A stretch of 64,000 nucleotides of DNA from Dryocosmus kuriphilus. Its lineage: Eukaryota > Arthropoda > Insecta > Hymenoptera > Cynipidae. Shown piece after piece: positions 44,806 through 57,004 of the stretch. A program made the translations under genes and the position numbers. The DNA is taken from positions 11,538,339-11,602,338 of the forward strand of contig CM076192.1 of the NCBI GenBank assembly GCA_038277395.1. The letters run 5' to 3'. The notes under the pieces were generated by a model, which was given only the letters and a program-made list of their open reading frames with translations, was not told where the DNA came from and searched no databases. Each line of letters opens with the position of its first letter. Position 1 is the first letter of the stretch.

Positions 44806-45637
44806 ATTAGTTCTTGTCTCTTTTCACCCCGATTTATAGAGTCTGATATTCCTGCCAACCCTGAGATGAAAATGATCAAGACTTTAAAAATGTGTAACTT
44901 TACTTTTTGTTATATTATGATATTTCAATGATTCAAGTTCAAGGGACTTAGACGATTTTAAAGATCAAGGGTTGTACAAAAGGTAAATTAGCGCACAAAG
45001 TTAATACGACTTTGGATCACGTCTGAAATGCCAAAACGTTTTACTGGGCTGGTCATTGTGCTTGCCTTACACAGGTGCTTTAGGACCTAGAAAAATGAAA
45101 AATGGGGATTTTTCAGTTCTGCGCAATAAGGCATACATGACTTTGATTGTAAAAATTAAGAGCGACAATTTTTTTTCAATTTTCTAATCGGTTGGTACCT
45201 TCGTTTCGGCTCTTAGATTTGAAAACTTAAATTTTTTTCAAATTTAAAGAATATTTTCTCAATTCAAGATTTTTTGAAGTTGTGCAAAAAAACATGTTTT
45301 TTGGAATTGAGTTAAATGCACACTTTTTTGGAAAAGCTTCAATACTTCAAACTTGAAATTTCTTCATTTTGAATCGAAGCAACATTCCATTATTATTTTG
45401 CTTTCATGGCAAACAAATATTTTTGTGGTTTTTAAAGCGTTTCAAGATCGAAAAAAATTCCAAGATTCAAAATCACGAGCAAAATTGTTTTGTATGATAT
45501 GAAAGCAAAATAATAGAATGTTTTTTCGATTAAAACTAAAGAAATTTCAGGTTCGACATATTCATTATTCTGGTTTTTCCAGAAAAGTGCGCGTGGTACT
45601 CAATAAAAAAAGACATTTTTTTTGCAGTCCAGCGCCT
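44806..45637. other. Low-complexity AT-rich stretch
   Basis: A-rich and T-rich tracts, plus two diverged inverted strings around AACATTCCATTATTATTTTGCTTTCAT (45384-45410) and its complement near 45500-45525, which could form a hairpin. No gene. Confidence 0.4.
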
Positions 45638-47075
45638 CCCGTGTAGAAATTGAAATGGGGAGCTAGTCTGGTTACTGATCACTTGGCCCCACTTAAAGTC
45701 AGGAGCTAGTCGGGACAACTAGTCAGCCCACGGCCAGTAACGTCACGGTGGTTTAGTCGGGAGCTAGTCAGTTGATTCGACTTACACTAGTCGGGGTCTA
45801 GTTAGGCGCTAGTCCGGTAACCCGGCATATCCTTGTCGGGGTCTAGACGGGCGCTAGTAGGGCCCAAACAACTGCCCCGAAGAAACTGGTCCAAAACCAG
45901 AATTTATCAACTATATATATATATATGTATATAATTATACATATATACGTAATTAAGGATGATTTGTACGGATTTGCCGGAATTGAATCAATCCGGATTC
46001 TATCCGTTCATGTCCGTTTTTTTGACTTTTACACAAAAAAAAACTTTCCTAGTAGGATGCGGAAGCGGAATATAGGGGAACGCCTATATCCATCCCTTTC
46101 ACCAACCAATGGAAAGGATTAACACTCCCTGAACCGAAGCTCGAAGGAAGTGCCTATTCCGGGAAACGTGCCGCCTTTATAGACCCGGCGTTTCTCCTTG
46201 CTTGCGGGAGCCCAGTCTATTTGCCACCTAGCGAAGCTTCCTGGTACTTCTCCCCTGCGGGCCCCTTGACCCCTGACCGGATGGATTCAAGTAAATTGCA
46301 AATGTGGGAACTGAAAAGTAAAACATCAAAAAAAGTTGTAACTCAACATGTAATTACAATTAAGAATAAGTTGGTAAGAATGGCATTTGTAAAACAGAAT
46401 GGTACAAAAAGATATTTTGTCGCTGACATGCTTCACTGAACTGAACATATTTGTATACGTTACTGCACATTATTAAAATGACCTAATGATTTCTCGTGTA
46501 ATAAAATCCAATATAAAAGAAATTCAGCTTCTTATTTTAATGATTTCACTCGATCTGACAGTCCTCAATTCGAATTTTCAATGCAAATTTGGATATATGC
46601 TTAAAACATTGGATTTTCCGAAATATAAAAGAATCTAACTTCATAAAAAGCCAGCTTCATTTTTTGAAATTATTACAATTTTAAAATCAAAATTCCTCTT
46701 TTTTAAAGTGAAAAATGGAGCTAAAATTCAAGTCAAGTCGCCGACCAGTGCCCGACTAGAACCCGCCTAGGAATGTTGACAGAAAATAGCCGCGTACGGA
46801 ATTAATTATTTTTAAATAGCCGAATTGTCCCCGACCAGCCCCCGATTAGGATTTTTGAAAAAAAAACACCAATTAGCCACCGACCAGTTCCCGACTAGAA
46901 CCCGCCTAGAAATGATGACAGAAAATAGCCGCGCGTACGGAATTAATTCTTTTTAAATAGCCCTACTTGTCCCCGATCAGCCCCCGATTAAGATTTTTAA
47001 ACACAAAAAACACCGACTAGCCCCCGACTAGCACACTAGTTGTAGTGTGGCCAAATCGGGCTTTTTCTACATGGG
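45638..47075. mobile_element. Non-autonomous CACTA/EnSpm-like element, CT target duplication
   Basis: The ends read CCCGTGTAGAAA and the complement of CCCATGTAGAAA, close to the CCCGTGCAGAAATT ends of the element at 29743-36361. The flanks are CT on both sides (45636-45637 and 47076-47077). Subterminal regions are packed with GACTAGTCGGG / GGGCTAGTCGG motifs in opposite orientation at the two ends. A 130-bp unit is tandemly duplicated at about 46735-46865 and 46866-47000. No transposase is present. Confidence 0.75.
46221..46439 (+). CDS. Small ORF inside CACTA-like element, possible captured sequence
   Basis: The 72-codon frame begins MPPSEASWYFSPAGP, and its second half (KLQMWELKSKTSKKVVTQHV, FVKQNGTKRYFVADMLH) is more protein-like than the flanks. 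The stretch 46040-46270 is GC-richer than the rest of the element. Its origin is unknown. It may be a fragment of another gene carried by the element, or chance. No domain was recognised. Confidence 0.25.
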   Translation: MPPSEASWYFSPAGPLTPDRMDSSKLQMWELKSKTSKKVVTQHVITIKNKLVRMAFVKQNGTKRYFVADMLH

Positions 47076-48285
47076 CTATTCTATTGGAAATTTAGGACTA
47101 TACGAGTAACTCCCCCCCCCCCCCCCCCCCTGACTCACTGTTTTCCTATAACGTATATTTCTAACTCACGGATATTATTTTAACTCTGCATTACATACAC
47201 CAGTTGTTTCAAACAATATTTCATTTGAAAATAAATATATAAGTAGTAGACAATTTCTCAAATTGCAGGTAATTTCTTAAACATACTTGCGAAGTATCGT
47301 GAGAATTTAATATCAATAATTAACTTAACTGTCATTTTATACGAAAGTATCAAAATAATTATTTAAGAAATTTATTAAATGGTATTGACTATTGATTTTT
47401 ATCATTTTGGAAAATTTAAATTGTGACACTTTTCTCGAAAAACTAAAGGATTATAGATGTTTTGTAATTTTGTGAGGTTTTTAAACATATGTACGTTTTT
47501 GTTGCTTCCCTTCAAATCAATCATCTTTGTAGGATCTTGGGTAATTTAAGTTTTTTAAGAGCTAAACTTGCTAAGTACATCAACAAAGTTTTTAAAAATA
47601 TATCCGACAAATCTGTTTTTATTTTATAATAAGAATTAAAAAAATTGTCGACCTTCTGAAATCCAAACTTGAGGATCTGATAAGAAAGGTGTTGAAAATT
47701 TAAAAACTATGCTGAGAACTTCGAATACTTATTGCATTTGCACTGGAGAGATAGTATTTTTTTCAATACTTATAAATGGTTCAAAAATAATTTAATTTTC
47801 GAGGCCCCAATCTTCAGTTGCAAAAAGTTATCCATTTTAAAATGTAGATTTTATAATGCTTTTTCAAAATTATTTGATTTTTACCACATTTTTTAAATGT
47901 TCAGTTGTTCTGGAGGTTTTCAATCTTAAGTTGCACAATCTTCAAGTACCCAAGCTTCTGATTTTATGTTTTGCATTTTTAAGAACATTTTAAGTAAGAA
48001 AAATTTCAGTTTTGCATGTTTAAAGTCAAATATATAAAAGATAATTTAATATTATTCAAGTTTCTACAGATGATAATTAAAAAGTTCAAAGCTTTCGATT
48101 TTTGATAGCTTCTAGTTTTTGGTCAAATGAAGGGCTAAATATGGTTTAAAAGTTCTGTAAGTTTCATAGTGGGACAGTCACACAAGAAAAAAAGTAGACT
48201 GCAACGTCCGAAACGATAAAATATCCGCGACTGTTGCGTTTCATAGTGCGATAGAGCATATGGAAAACTGTTCAAAAGACGAAGA
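47076..48285. other. AT-rich stretch with a poly-C tract
   Basis: A C tract lies at about 47112-47130. The rest is AT-rich without a supported gene. Confidence 0.45.
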
Positions 48286-48289
48286 AATC

Positions 48290-48590
48290 CGATTTGTATA
48301 AAATTCATTACTTGACGGTTTTTTGAGTCGAAAATTCCAAATATTGCATCAAAAAATTTAAGTTAAGAATAGCGGCAAAACATCCTTTTTAAATGCTCCA
48401 ATTTGTATAAAACTCATTTTCTTGAGGTTTTCTGCGTAAAAAATCTCAGATATTGCATAGAAAATTCAAAATTGAAAATGGCGATTAGAATTTGCAAAAA
48501 TTATGTGATTTGTTCAAAACTTATTTTTTAAATGGTTTTTTAAACTCACAAGTTCTGAATATTGTATAAATTTGAAGTTTCAAAATACAA
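48290..48590. repeat. Degenerate ~115-bp tandem repeat, about three copies
   Basis: The phrase 'TTTGTATAAAACTCATTTTCTTGAGGTTTT' followed by 'AAATATTGCATARAAAATT' recurs near 48293, 48410 and 48515 with strong divergence. Not coding. Confidence 0.5.
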
Positions 48591-49340
48591 ATTGAATTTT
48601 AATATCGTGATATCGTGAGACTTCAAAAAAAAAAAATTATAATTGTTTGGACCACCCTAGAAAAACAGTGTCCGGTTCTCGGTCGATATATTTTTTTGGT
48701 TTTGAATACTATAAACTATACATTATGCTTTTACCTATATTTGAATGCTTTAATTATTTCTACATTTTTTTACATAAAAACTGTAGAATCGGACATAGTT
48801 TGGAAATTCCAATATGATAATTCAACGATAGATATATCCATTGAGTGATTTAATTATTTGATGACAAAATACAAATTTTTATTCACTCAATTGTTACATG
48901 CATGTTATGAAAAACTAAGTATCTATTTATCCAGCTTTTTCGACGAATAGCCCAGGTGGGATGAGCATCTCCCCCCTCCCCCGTAGAGTTCCACTATTAC
49001 CAGATTAGCATAATTTTCGCTATTTGTCTTAAAAGGCTGGACGACTAGTCTATGAAAAAGAAAAATATTACATGTGTGTATATGAGATGTCCAAAAATGT
49101 TCTGTTAGAAGTATATATCACTCAACGCAGAATTTTACGAAACGTATGAATCCATAAAGTCTCAGAAAAGTATTTTTAGTAATTTTTTAAAAATCTGTAT
49201 AGAAATTGTATTTCTGACGACTTCGAAATTTATAAAATCTATAAGCACGTCAAACTTATTGCTAAAAATCTGCCCACTTCGCGGGCACATTCTCATCGTG
49301 CGCCTCGCGCGAAGTATGAGCGCGCCTACGGCGCGCGTCC
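48591..49340. other. AT-rich stretch ending in a GC-rich patch
   Basis: No gene. The patch at 49275-49362 (GCGCGCCTACGGCGCGCG and GCGCTCGCGCTTCGCGCTCG) is strikingly GC-rich and self-complementary compared with its surroundings and marks the outer edge of the palindrome that follows. Confidence 0.45.
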
Positions 49341-49482
49341 GTTAGCGCTCGCGCTTCGCGCTCGATAATTACATTTTTTTAAAACACATTGTAGATTGGT
49401 GCAGCTTTTTTGTGATTTTCCACATTTTCACAATGCAGGATTTCGATTCTTAAAAGTAAAATGATGATTCTTATAAATAAAT

Positions 49483-50060
49483 TTTGTAGCTCTTTCCAAG
49501 GTGGACAATTCTGCTTGTTAATATTTTCTCATATCTTGCATAGTTTTGCTGAAAAGTGGTTTTCTTTATATTTCATAACATATTTCACGAATAAATAAAA
49601 AATTACGCGTCTGCTCGAAAAAATGATAGAGAATAAATTTGTAGATCTTTTTGAGGCGAACAACTTTGGTCATTATCATTTTTTCGCATCTTGCATAGTT
49701 TGGCGGCAAATATGAAATTTTTTATTTTTAATAACGTTTTATCGATTAAAACAAAAACCGTGAATTTTATCAAAAAATGGTTGAAACAAGATTTGTAGAC
49801 CTTTTTGAATTGAACAACTTTGTTTCCTACCATTTCTTTGTATCTTGAATATTTTGGCTGAAAACCAGAGTTATTTAATTTTAATAGCGTTTTCTTGATT
49901 AAAACAAAAACCGTTCATTTCAGCAAAAAACGGTTAAGACAAAATTTGTAGATTTTTTGAGATGAACAATTTTAGTTTCTTAAATTTTTTTTTGTATCTC
50001 TCATAGTTTAGCCGGACAATGGATTTTTTGATTTTGTGGATACCGTTTTTGATGGATAAA
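49483..50060. repeat. ~154-bp satellite units (left arm)
   Basis: TTTGTAGATCTTTTTGAG-like starts lie at 49483, 49638, 49792 and 49945. The units therefore measure 153-155 bp. Each contains GAACAACTTT, ATCTTGCATAGTTTGGC and AAAACAAAAACCG. The inverted counterparts occupy about 52640-53230 in the right arm. Confidence 0.7.
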
Positions 50061-50529
50061 ACCATAATCGTTGATCAAAAACCGCTGGTTAACAAACTCA
50101 TCCTTTCTTTTTACCCCTTAAAGAAGTATACCAAAGCGCAATCCAATCCGATTAGTCCTTCGAAAGTTATCGAGGGAACAGGCTCCAACGACAACGACAA
50201 CGACAACAACGGCAACGACGACGACGACGACGACGACGCCAACAGACAGAGAGACACCGTCGTAAAACCCGTTTTTTCGGATTCAGGAGGTCTCAAAACG
50301 TGGAGATTTCATGAAATCTCCGAAAGTCAAATTTTACATAAACCTAATACATTCTCTGATGAGAATGTAAAAAGTATATGTCCTTGAACAATGAACCTTC
50401 GGAATTGTACACAATTGTCTGCCGTTAGCAGCTTACCTACGTTGTTGTACAAAAGATGTCTACACACATTTTGTTCAGAATTATATCTTTCAAACATAAA
50501 TAGAAAATCTTAGTCTTTTATTGTTAAAT

Positions 50530-51447
50530 CCCTGCTTAAAATGTCAGGTAGAAACCGAGAAGAAACCGGAAAGAAACCGGATATATGCCCATTCGGTTTT
50601 TATCCGGTTCTATCCGGATTTTATCTGGTCACTAATTTTAATTTGCGGGATCTATCTGGGCCTATTGGGTTCTTACCCGGGAAATGGTAACAGAAAATAA
50701 GTTGTAAAAATATTCTACCTGGTCCTACCCGGTTCCTATGTGCAAATGGCAAATGGAACCAGAAATTAAATACAAAAATAGGTGTCCACGCGGATCCTAT
50801 CCGTTCTCTATAAGGGCACCTAGCGACTTGTGAATCATTAAGTGAAAATGCACCGGCTACCCGGTCCTACCCGGTTCCTATCTGGCAAATGGGACCAGAA
50901 ATTAAAATACGAAAATAGGTTTCTACCCGGATCCTATCCGGTCTCTATAAGGCACCTGGCGGCTTGTGAATCATTAAGTGAAAGTGCATCTGCTACCTGG
51001 TCCTACCCGGTTCCTATCTGTCAGATGGGACCAAAAATTAAATACAAGAATAGGTGTCTACCCGGATCCTATCCGTTCACTATAAGGGCACCTAGCGACT
51101 TGTGAATCATTAAGTGAAAATTCACCGGCTACCCGGTCCTACCCGGTTCCTATCTGGCAAATGGGACCAGAAATTAAAATAGGAAAATAGGTTTCTACCC
51201 GGATCCTATCCGGTCTCTATAAGGCCGTTTTCTATTCTCCGTTTTCCATCCTATTCCTATAAGGGTCTTCACGCTCGTGATTGTCTTGGTAGTTCAGGTC
51301 ACTTCCGCTAGGATCGCAGGTATTATTGTCTCACAATAGGAATCAATCGTCGGAGTTATAAGTTAACCACAATTTTTCACCATTGTTATATTGAAAAGAT
51401 ATTACATCTGTTTGATCGTCATCGATCCTTTTTTTGGTGCTTCACAG

Positions 51448-51507
<60 letters not shown>

Positions 51508-52099
51508 GGTACCGGATACAAGCGTTTTGAACTTTTGAAGAACCGGATAAGACCCCTATAGAAACCGGAAATAAATATTATCTCATCCCGGATAGAACCC
51601 GGTTATGAACCGGATAAAAATCCTAAAGGTCCCGGATAAGACCCCTATAGAAATCGGAAAAAAATATTATCTTATGCCGGATAGGACCCGGTTATAAACC
51701 GGATAAAAATCCTGAAGGTCCCGGATAAGACCCCTATAGAAACCGGATATAAATATTATACCATGCCGAATAGAACCCGGGTATAACCCCTATAAAAACC
51801 TTAAAGGTCCTGGATAAGATCCATATAGAAACCGGAAATAAATACTATATCATGCCGGATAGAAACCGGTACTATATCATGCCGGATAGAAACCGGGTAT
51901 AACCCCGATAAAAACCTTAAAGGACCCGGATAAGATGCATATAGTAACCGGATATAAATATTATATCATGCCGGATAGGACCCGAGTATAACCCGGATCA
52001 AAACCGGGGACAAAAACCGGGTATAATCCCAGTAGCGCCGGATAAGAACCGACTTCTACCCGGTTCTTATCCGGGTTGTATCCGTCATTTTAAGCAGGG
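50530..52099. mobile_element. Non-autonomous CACTA/EnSpm-like element, AT target duplication
   Basis: The ends are CCCTGCTTAAAATG and its exact complement, flanked by AT on both sides (50528-50529 and 52100-52101). The left half holds about 3.5 tandem units of roughly 150 bp (50710-51220: CTACCCGGTCCTACCCGGTT and following). The right half holds about 110-120-bp units (51520-52020) built on CCGGATAAGACCCCTATAGA in the other sense. A (TA)n tract (about 51452-51504) separates them. The CCGGATA / TATCCGG motif is the subterminal repeat. There is no coding region. Confidence 0.75.
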
Positions 52100-52531
52100 A
52101 TATTTCCTCTTTATACATTCTTATCTCAATGAGAAGGTATTAGTTTTATGTGAAAACTGACTTTCGCGGATTTCATGAAATCTCGACGTTTTGTGACCCC
52201 CTGAATCCGAAAAAACATGTTTTACGACGATGTCTGTTGTCGTTGACGTCGTTGTCGTCTGTTCCCACGAAAAACTGACGTTTCGCGGTATAATTAGCGC
52301 CGGATAAGAACCGACTTCTACCCGGTTTTATCCGGGTTGTATCCGTCATTTTAAGCAGGGATATTTCCTCTTTATACATTCTTATCTCAATGAGAAGGTA
52401 TTAGTTTTATGTGAAAACTGACTTTCGCGGATTTCATGAAATCTCGACGTTTTGTGACCCCCTGAATCCGAAAAAAACATGTTTTACGACGATGTCTGTT
52501 GTCGTTGACGTCGTTGTCGTCTGTTCCCACG
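52035..52531. repeat. 265-bp tandem duplication spanning the element's 3' end
   Basis: The segment from GCGCCGGATAAGAACCGACT at 52035 recurs at 52300 and ends at CTGTTCCCACGA in both copies (about 52267 and 52531). It includes the last 65 bp of the CACTA-like element plus adjacent arm sequence, so the duplication is younger than the insertion. The copies are almost identical. Confidence 0.8.
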
Positions 52532-54130
52532 ATAACTTTCGAAGGACTAATCGGATTGGTTTGCGCTTTGGCATACTTCTTTAAAGCGTAAAAAGTAAGG
52601 ACGAGTTCCCTAACCAGAGGTTTTTGACAAGTGGTTATGGTTTTATATCCATCAAAACGGTTTTCACAAAATCAAAAAATTCATTTTCTGGCTAAACTAT
52701 GCGAAATAAAAAAAACGCTAGAGAGCAAAATTCTTCATTTTAAAAAAGTCTACAAATTTTTTTTTAACCATTTTTTGATAACATTCACGGTTTTTATTTT
52801 AATCGAGAAAATGTTATTAAAAAAAAAAAACTGCGGTTTTTTGCCAAAATATTCACGATACGAAAAAAATTATAATCAACAAAGTTATTCAGGTCAGAAA
52901 TATCTAAAAATTGTGTATTAATCATTTTTTGGAAAAATGCACGGTTTTTGTTTTAATCGAGAAAACGTTATTAAAAATCAAAAATTCAAATTTCCTGCCA
53001 AACTATGTAAGACACGAACGAAATGATAATAAACAAAGTTGTTCAGCTCAAAAAGATCTATAAATTTTCTTTCTTTAATTTTTTTGTAAAAACGCATAGT
53101 TTTTGAGTTATTCGCGAAATATGTTATTAAATACAAACAAATCCAATTTTCAGAAAAACTATGCTAGATACGAGAAAATATTAACAAGTGGAATTGTTCA
53201 CCTTGGAAAGAACTACAAAATTTATTTATAAGACTCAGCGGTTTACTTTGAAGAATCGAAATCCTGCATTGTGAAAATTTGGAAAATCACAAAAAAAAAC
53301 TTTACCAATTTACAATGTGTTAAAAAAAAAATTTTATTGTCGAGCGCGAAGCGCGAGTGTCATGATGGGAATGTATGCCTAAGGTCGATAGAGCCTTAAG
53401 TAAAATAGTTTCTTTTGTAATTTTTAATAAAGAATTCAAAGGACCCCGCACCAAATGTACAGGAAAATGGCTTTCGGTGCATTTGGCTGAAACTTGGTAA
53501 ATATGTAGATTATAAGGGCCTAATGAAAGATCCGGAAAAAAAAAAAGGAAAAATGGACAGTTTTTGCGCTATACGGCGCTACGCGCTCAATTTCGTGAAA
53601 ATAATGAATCCCCATATATGCTGGAACGAAAGAGGCGACGGCAGAGTGAGGTCAGTGCTAAATGCGAGTTTGATTATGACGTATGTTGCGCGCATCCAAA
53701 AACAGCCGAACGCTAAGCGCTCAAGATTCGAATTTAATGAAACGTCACTCCTATAACGTTGAAAACGGTGCCCCGGTGAGATCAATATCAAGTGAGGTTA
53801 ATATTACAATGATGTACATCGCGCTCTGGTCTAATCGTCCGAACGCTAAGCGCTCGAGATGAAGTCTAAAATTCAAAACATACTTCCGTGAGCGCAGACA
53901 AGATGATAACGTCCGGTCTAAACAAAGAAAGGTTATTGTAAAGATAACGCTAAGCGCTCAAAATATGAACTCGCTTTGAAAAAAACTGCTGAGGGCAGAA
54001 ATTGTGTGGTATTCCCAAGTGCCTATATGTCAATTCAATTTTCTTGCGGGTTATAGCCGGTTTCGGGCTTAGCCTGAATGGCCTTGGTGTGAAAGCTGAG
54101 AAAAAAATTATTTGTAACTCATAAAGTACA

Positions 54131-56189
54131 TTAAATGATTTGTGGTTCTTCGTTTGGGTTTACCTGTTCAACCCTATTGGCAGCATCTAGAATACTATGT
54201 AGCAATGATGACTGGGGATACTTAACGTTTTGCTGGTGACGTGCGTAGCCTAGGAACCATAAAACGCTCGCGATATGTGCACACGTGCCCAGAGTTCTGG
54301 CCCCTGATTTACATGTGCAGTAATAGCCGAAAATTGTTTCATTATTGTCTGGCCCTGCATCAACAATTTCATTGAACGCTATCCACAGTTGATACCTTGT
54401 CGCATTTCGGAAGCGAGAATATACTCTTACTCTGATTAAACCACGTTTATTACGTAGCGTATCTAGTTGAAACTCTTCCTCATCATCCCTTTGCAGCTTG
54501 TCTTGAATGTAAGATGGTGCAAGTTCAACTTGATAAACGCCAATCGTGATGTCGCGTAGTTCTTCTAATGTAAGACGAGGAAATTCTGGTACTTGTTCTT
54601 CATGCAGGCGATTCCAGTTTGCATTTCCGTAGCGCATATTGTCAACTTCTACGCGTGCTTGCATGACATTAGCCTCACGAGCTGTCGCTAGGTATTCCCT
54701 TGCAGCTTCTACAGTAGCACCTTGCATCTCGATAACAGGATGATATCTGTTAATCAGGGAACCACCAATACGGAAGAAATCCCCGAGATTACGCAGGTAA
54801 TCAATCGTAATCGTTTTGTCAAAGAACTTAAATATGGATTTTAAGTGGCCATTTCTAGATTCAACAATCCATCTCGATTTCGTTATGAGCCGTGCTTCGT
54901 TCGCTTCTTCCGTTGACAATTGACTCTGACCTGCTTGGAGAAATGGCGGTATCTTGGATTCAATGCCCAGTCGTTCTAACAGCGGTTGGGCATCTTGGTA
55001 TCCTCTGTCCTCTATAAAAATATCGCCAATGTTGAAAAATGCTCTCGTGCCCTCCACATCTCTTTTAAATTCACTGATGAGCATTTGTGCTCATTGTTTC
55101 GTGAGTCCGAGAAATAAGGTCCTTGTATATTAAGTATATACCCGTCTGGAGCTACGATGAGAGCAGGTTTCACCAAGTGACGTCCCTTATGCTTACAGAA
55201 TGATTGACGCAGTACACGAAAGTTACAGCTCTTCTGCCTGTAAGCATAAGTGCCATCTATGATAGCAATCGCTCTGGGAATTTCTGGTTGTGGATTGTAG
55301 AGTTCATTGGCAAATGCTGTCACATGTCTTTCTACATATTCCTCTCAGGTTATCACTGTTAATTCAATGTTGCCAGGTACAAATCGCTGCATTAGAGACT
55401 CTCTTACCGTAGCAATGGCCATGCTTGTAGCTTGCCGGCTGAAATAGTGGAAAATTATTTTCAGAAATTCATCGGAAAGTCCCTGACGCATCTTGCAAAG
55501 AAAAGTCATAAGATCCTTTTTTCTGATGTATCTTACACCATGTTCATGTAACCGAGGAATTGGATCGCAGAATGTATACAATTCTCGAAACTGTTGCTTG
55601 GTTACAGCAAACATATCTTCAAATTCTTCATCACTACAGCTATCCTCATCACCAAAATCTTGATGAGAATTTGCTTCGTTACGAAGTTTCTGCAAAAACA
55701 AAAGCAACTGCTGTCCAGTCCAGGTATCTTATATGGTCTATTAATTGCTTGTAATCCAGGAAGCAAAGGCGCTAAGATGAAGCCACGTTCATCCAAATGA
55801 TTTAAACAGGCTCTAGTGTCCTTCGGAATGAAGATATCCATATCAATATAGAGATTGACTCTACACTCTACTGAAAGCCTGGGTACATTAGCATTGCCAG
55901 CAGCATTACAGAACATACACGTTTTTCTACCTGTTTGAGTAAAAACATTAAGTCTTAAGCATCCGGGATCACGTTGGAGCTCCTCTATTTCATTACTAAT
56001 TGATAGATTGCAATTCAGGCATAACCTACTATCGCCGGCAACTTCAAGTTGTGGTCTACGAAGTTGAAGGTGTCTAAAAATTGCAATGTTTTCCCTATAT
56101 GGATTAACATTTCTATCGATTCGAACCATCTGTTTTGGTTTATAGGCTCTTCCACACACATAACAGTCAATTCGAACTCTGAAAGCCAT
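54131..56189 (-). pseudogene. DDE transposase with SWIM zinc finger (Harbinger/IS5-related), degraded
   Basis: Read leftward, the N-terminal part (56189 to about 55710) starts MAFRVRIDCYVCGRAYKP and has several Cys-x2-Cys pairs (CYVC, CLNC, CMFC), suggesting zinc binding. A frameshift near 55710 leads to a helical region (VTKQQFRELYTFCDPIPRL). An in-frame TGA lies at 55345-55347. The catalytic domain then reads AIIDGTYAYRQKS (first Asp) and VAPDGYILNIQGPYFSDSRN (second). After a frameshift near 55085 comes RWIVESRNGHLKSIFKFF (Glu). Near the C-terminus GYYCTCKSGARTLGTCAH fits the SWIM pattern C-x-C-xn-C-x-H. The order fits DDE_Tnp_4-type transposases related to Harbinger/IS5. Three lesions make it inactive as it stands. 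Confidence 0.75.
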
Positions 56190-57004
56190 TTTTAAGGTTT
56201 TTAACTGTTAAGAGGTAAGAGGTCTTTAAAACCACAAAAATACTTTAAAACAACAAATGCAAAAAAAAAGAAACAGCAAAATAAAATGAAAAAACATTCA
56301 AAAATAAATAGACGAAGGGAAGAATGAATGCAGAACAATAAATCAGACTAATAAGCGTAATGTAAACAATAAATAAGGAAAAGAACTATTATAAATTCGA
56401 TTCTGCAGCTTATGAAAAATATTCTAATGCACTCTCAAGACTTTTCTCAAAGGAAATGACAAGCCTACAGCGATCGATGAAAATAAAAGTGAAACGCTGC
56501 ATTATGAACGACCGTCAATTTTTACAGTATTTGAACAACTTCAGTGGGAGGGAATGAATGAGTGATCTGAAACCAGTCATCAATAATAATTATAAAAAAA
56601 ATAAACATCGTTATTTAAATGAACTGCAACAGCAGGTTCCTCCTTTTTCAAGTGATCTTGAATAACCTTTGAGATCATCATACTAAATCAAAAGTATAAA
56701 GGATACAATCCGAAATCCAATCAATTCATTACATAATCTTATTTCATTTACAATAAGCCACAAGGCACCTTTTTCCAAGCGGAAAGTGGACGTTTTCTGC
56801 CCCATATAACTTTTTATAATTCCAGCTCTCTCAAAGTATACATAAAGAACTTATTTCTGTTTTCCGATTGTTAATCACTAATTCCGCGGTCACTGATTTC
56901 CCCGAACCATAAGGACTATTCTCCCACAAGATTGACGTTTTATACCCCCCTCGCTCTTTTATTCATTTACATCTCAAGCACGAAAGTTTGGGACTACCCT
57001 TTCT
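56190..57004. other. 5' region of the DDE transposon
   Basis: AT-rich leader between the transposase start and the right terminal repeat. No second gene is recognised. Confidence 0.45.

Larger units (their letters stand above)
49345..53358. repeat. 4-kb inverted repeat interrupted by a CACTA-like element
   Basis: The left arm (about 49345-50385) and right arm (about 52110-53358) are diverged reverse complements. Both start outside with GCGCGAAGCGCGAG-like sequence, run through satellite units of about 154 bp, and include a CAACGACAACGA stretch and the TTTCATGAAATCTC segment near the centre. The spacer holds the element at 50530-52099. Open frames in the arms, including an Asp-rich one at 50019-50387, come from repeat sequence. 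Confidence 0.7.

Noticed and set aside
50019..50387. 122-codon frame with an Asp/Asn-rich run
   Set aside because: The run comes from CAACGA/GACGAC repeats in a palindrome arm, and the mirrored copy on the other arm is broken.
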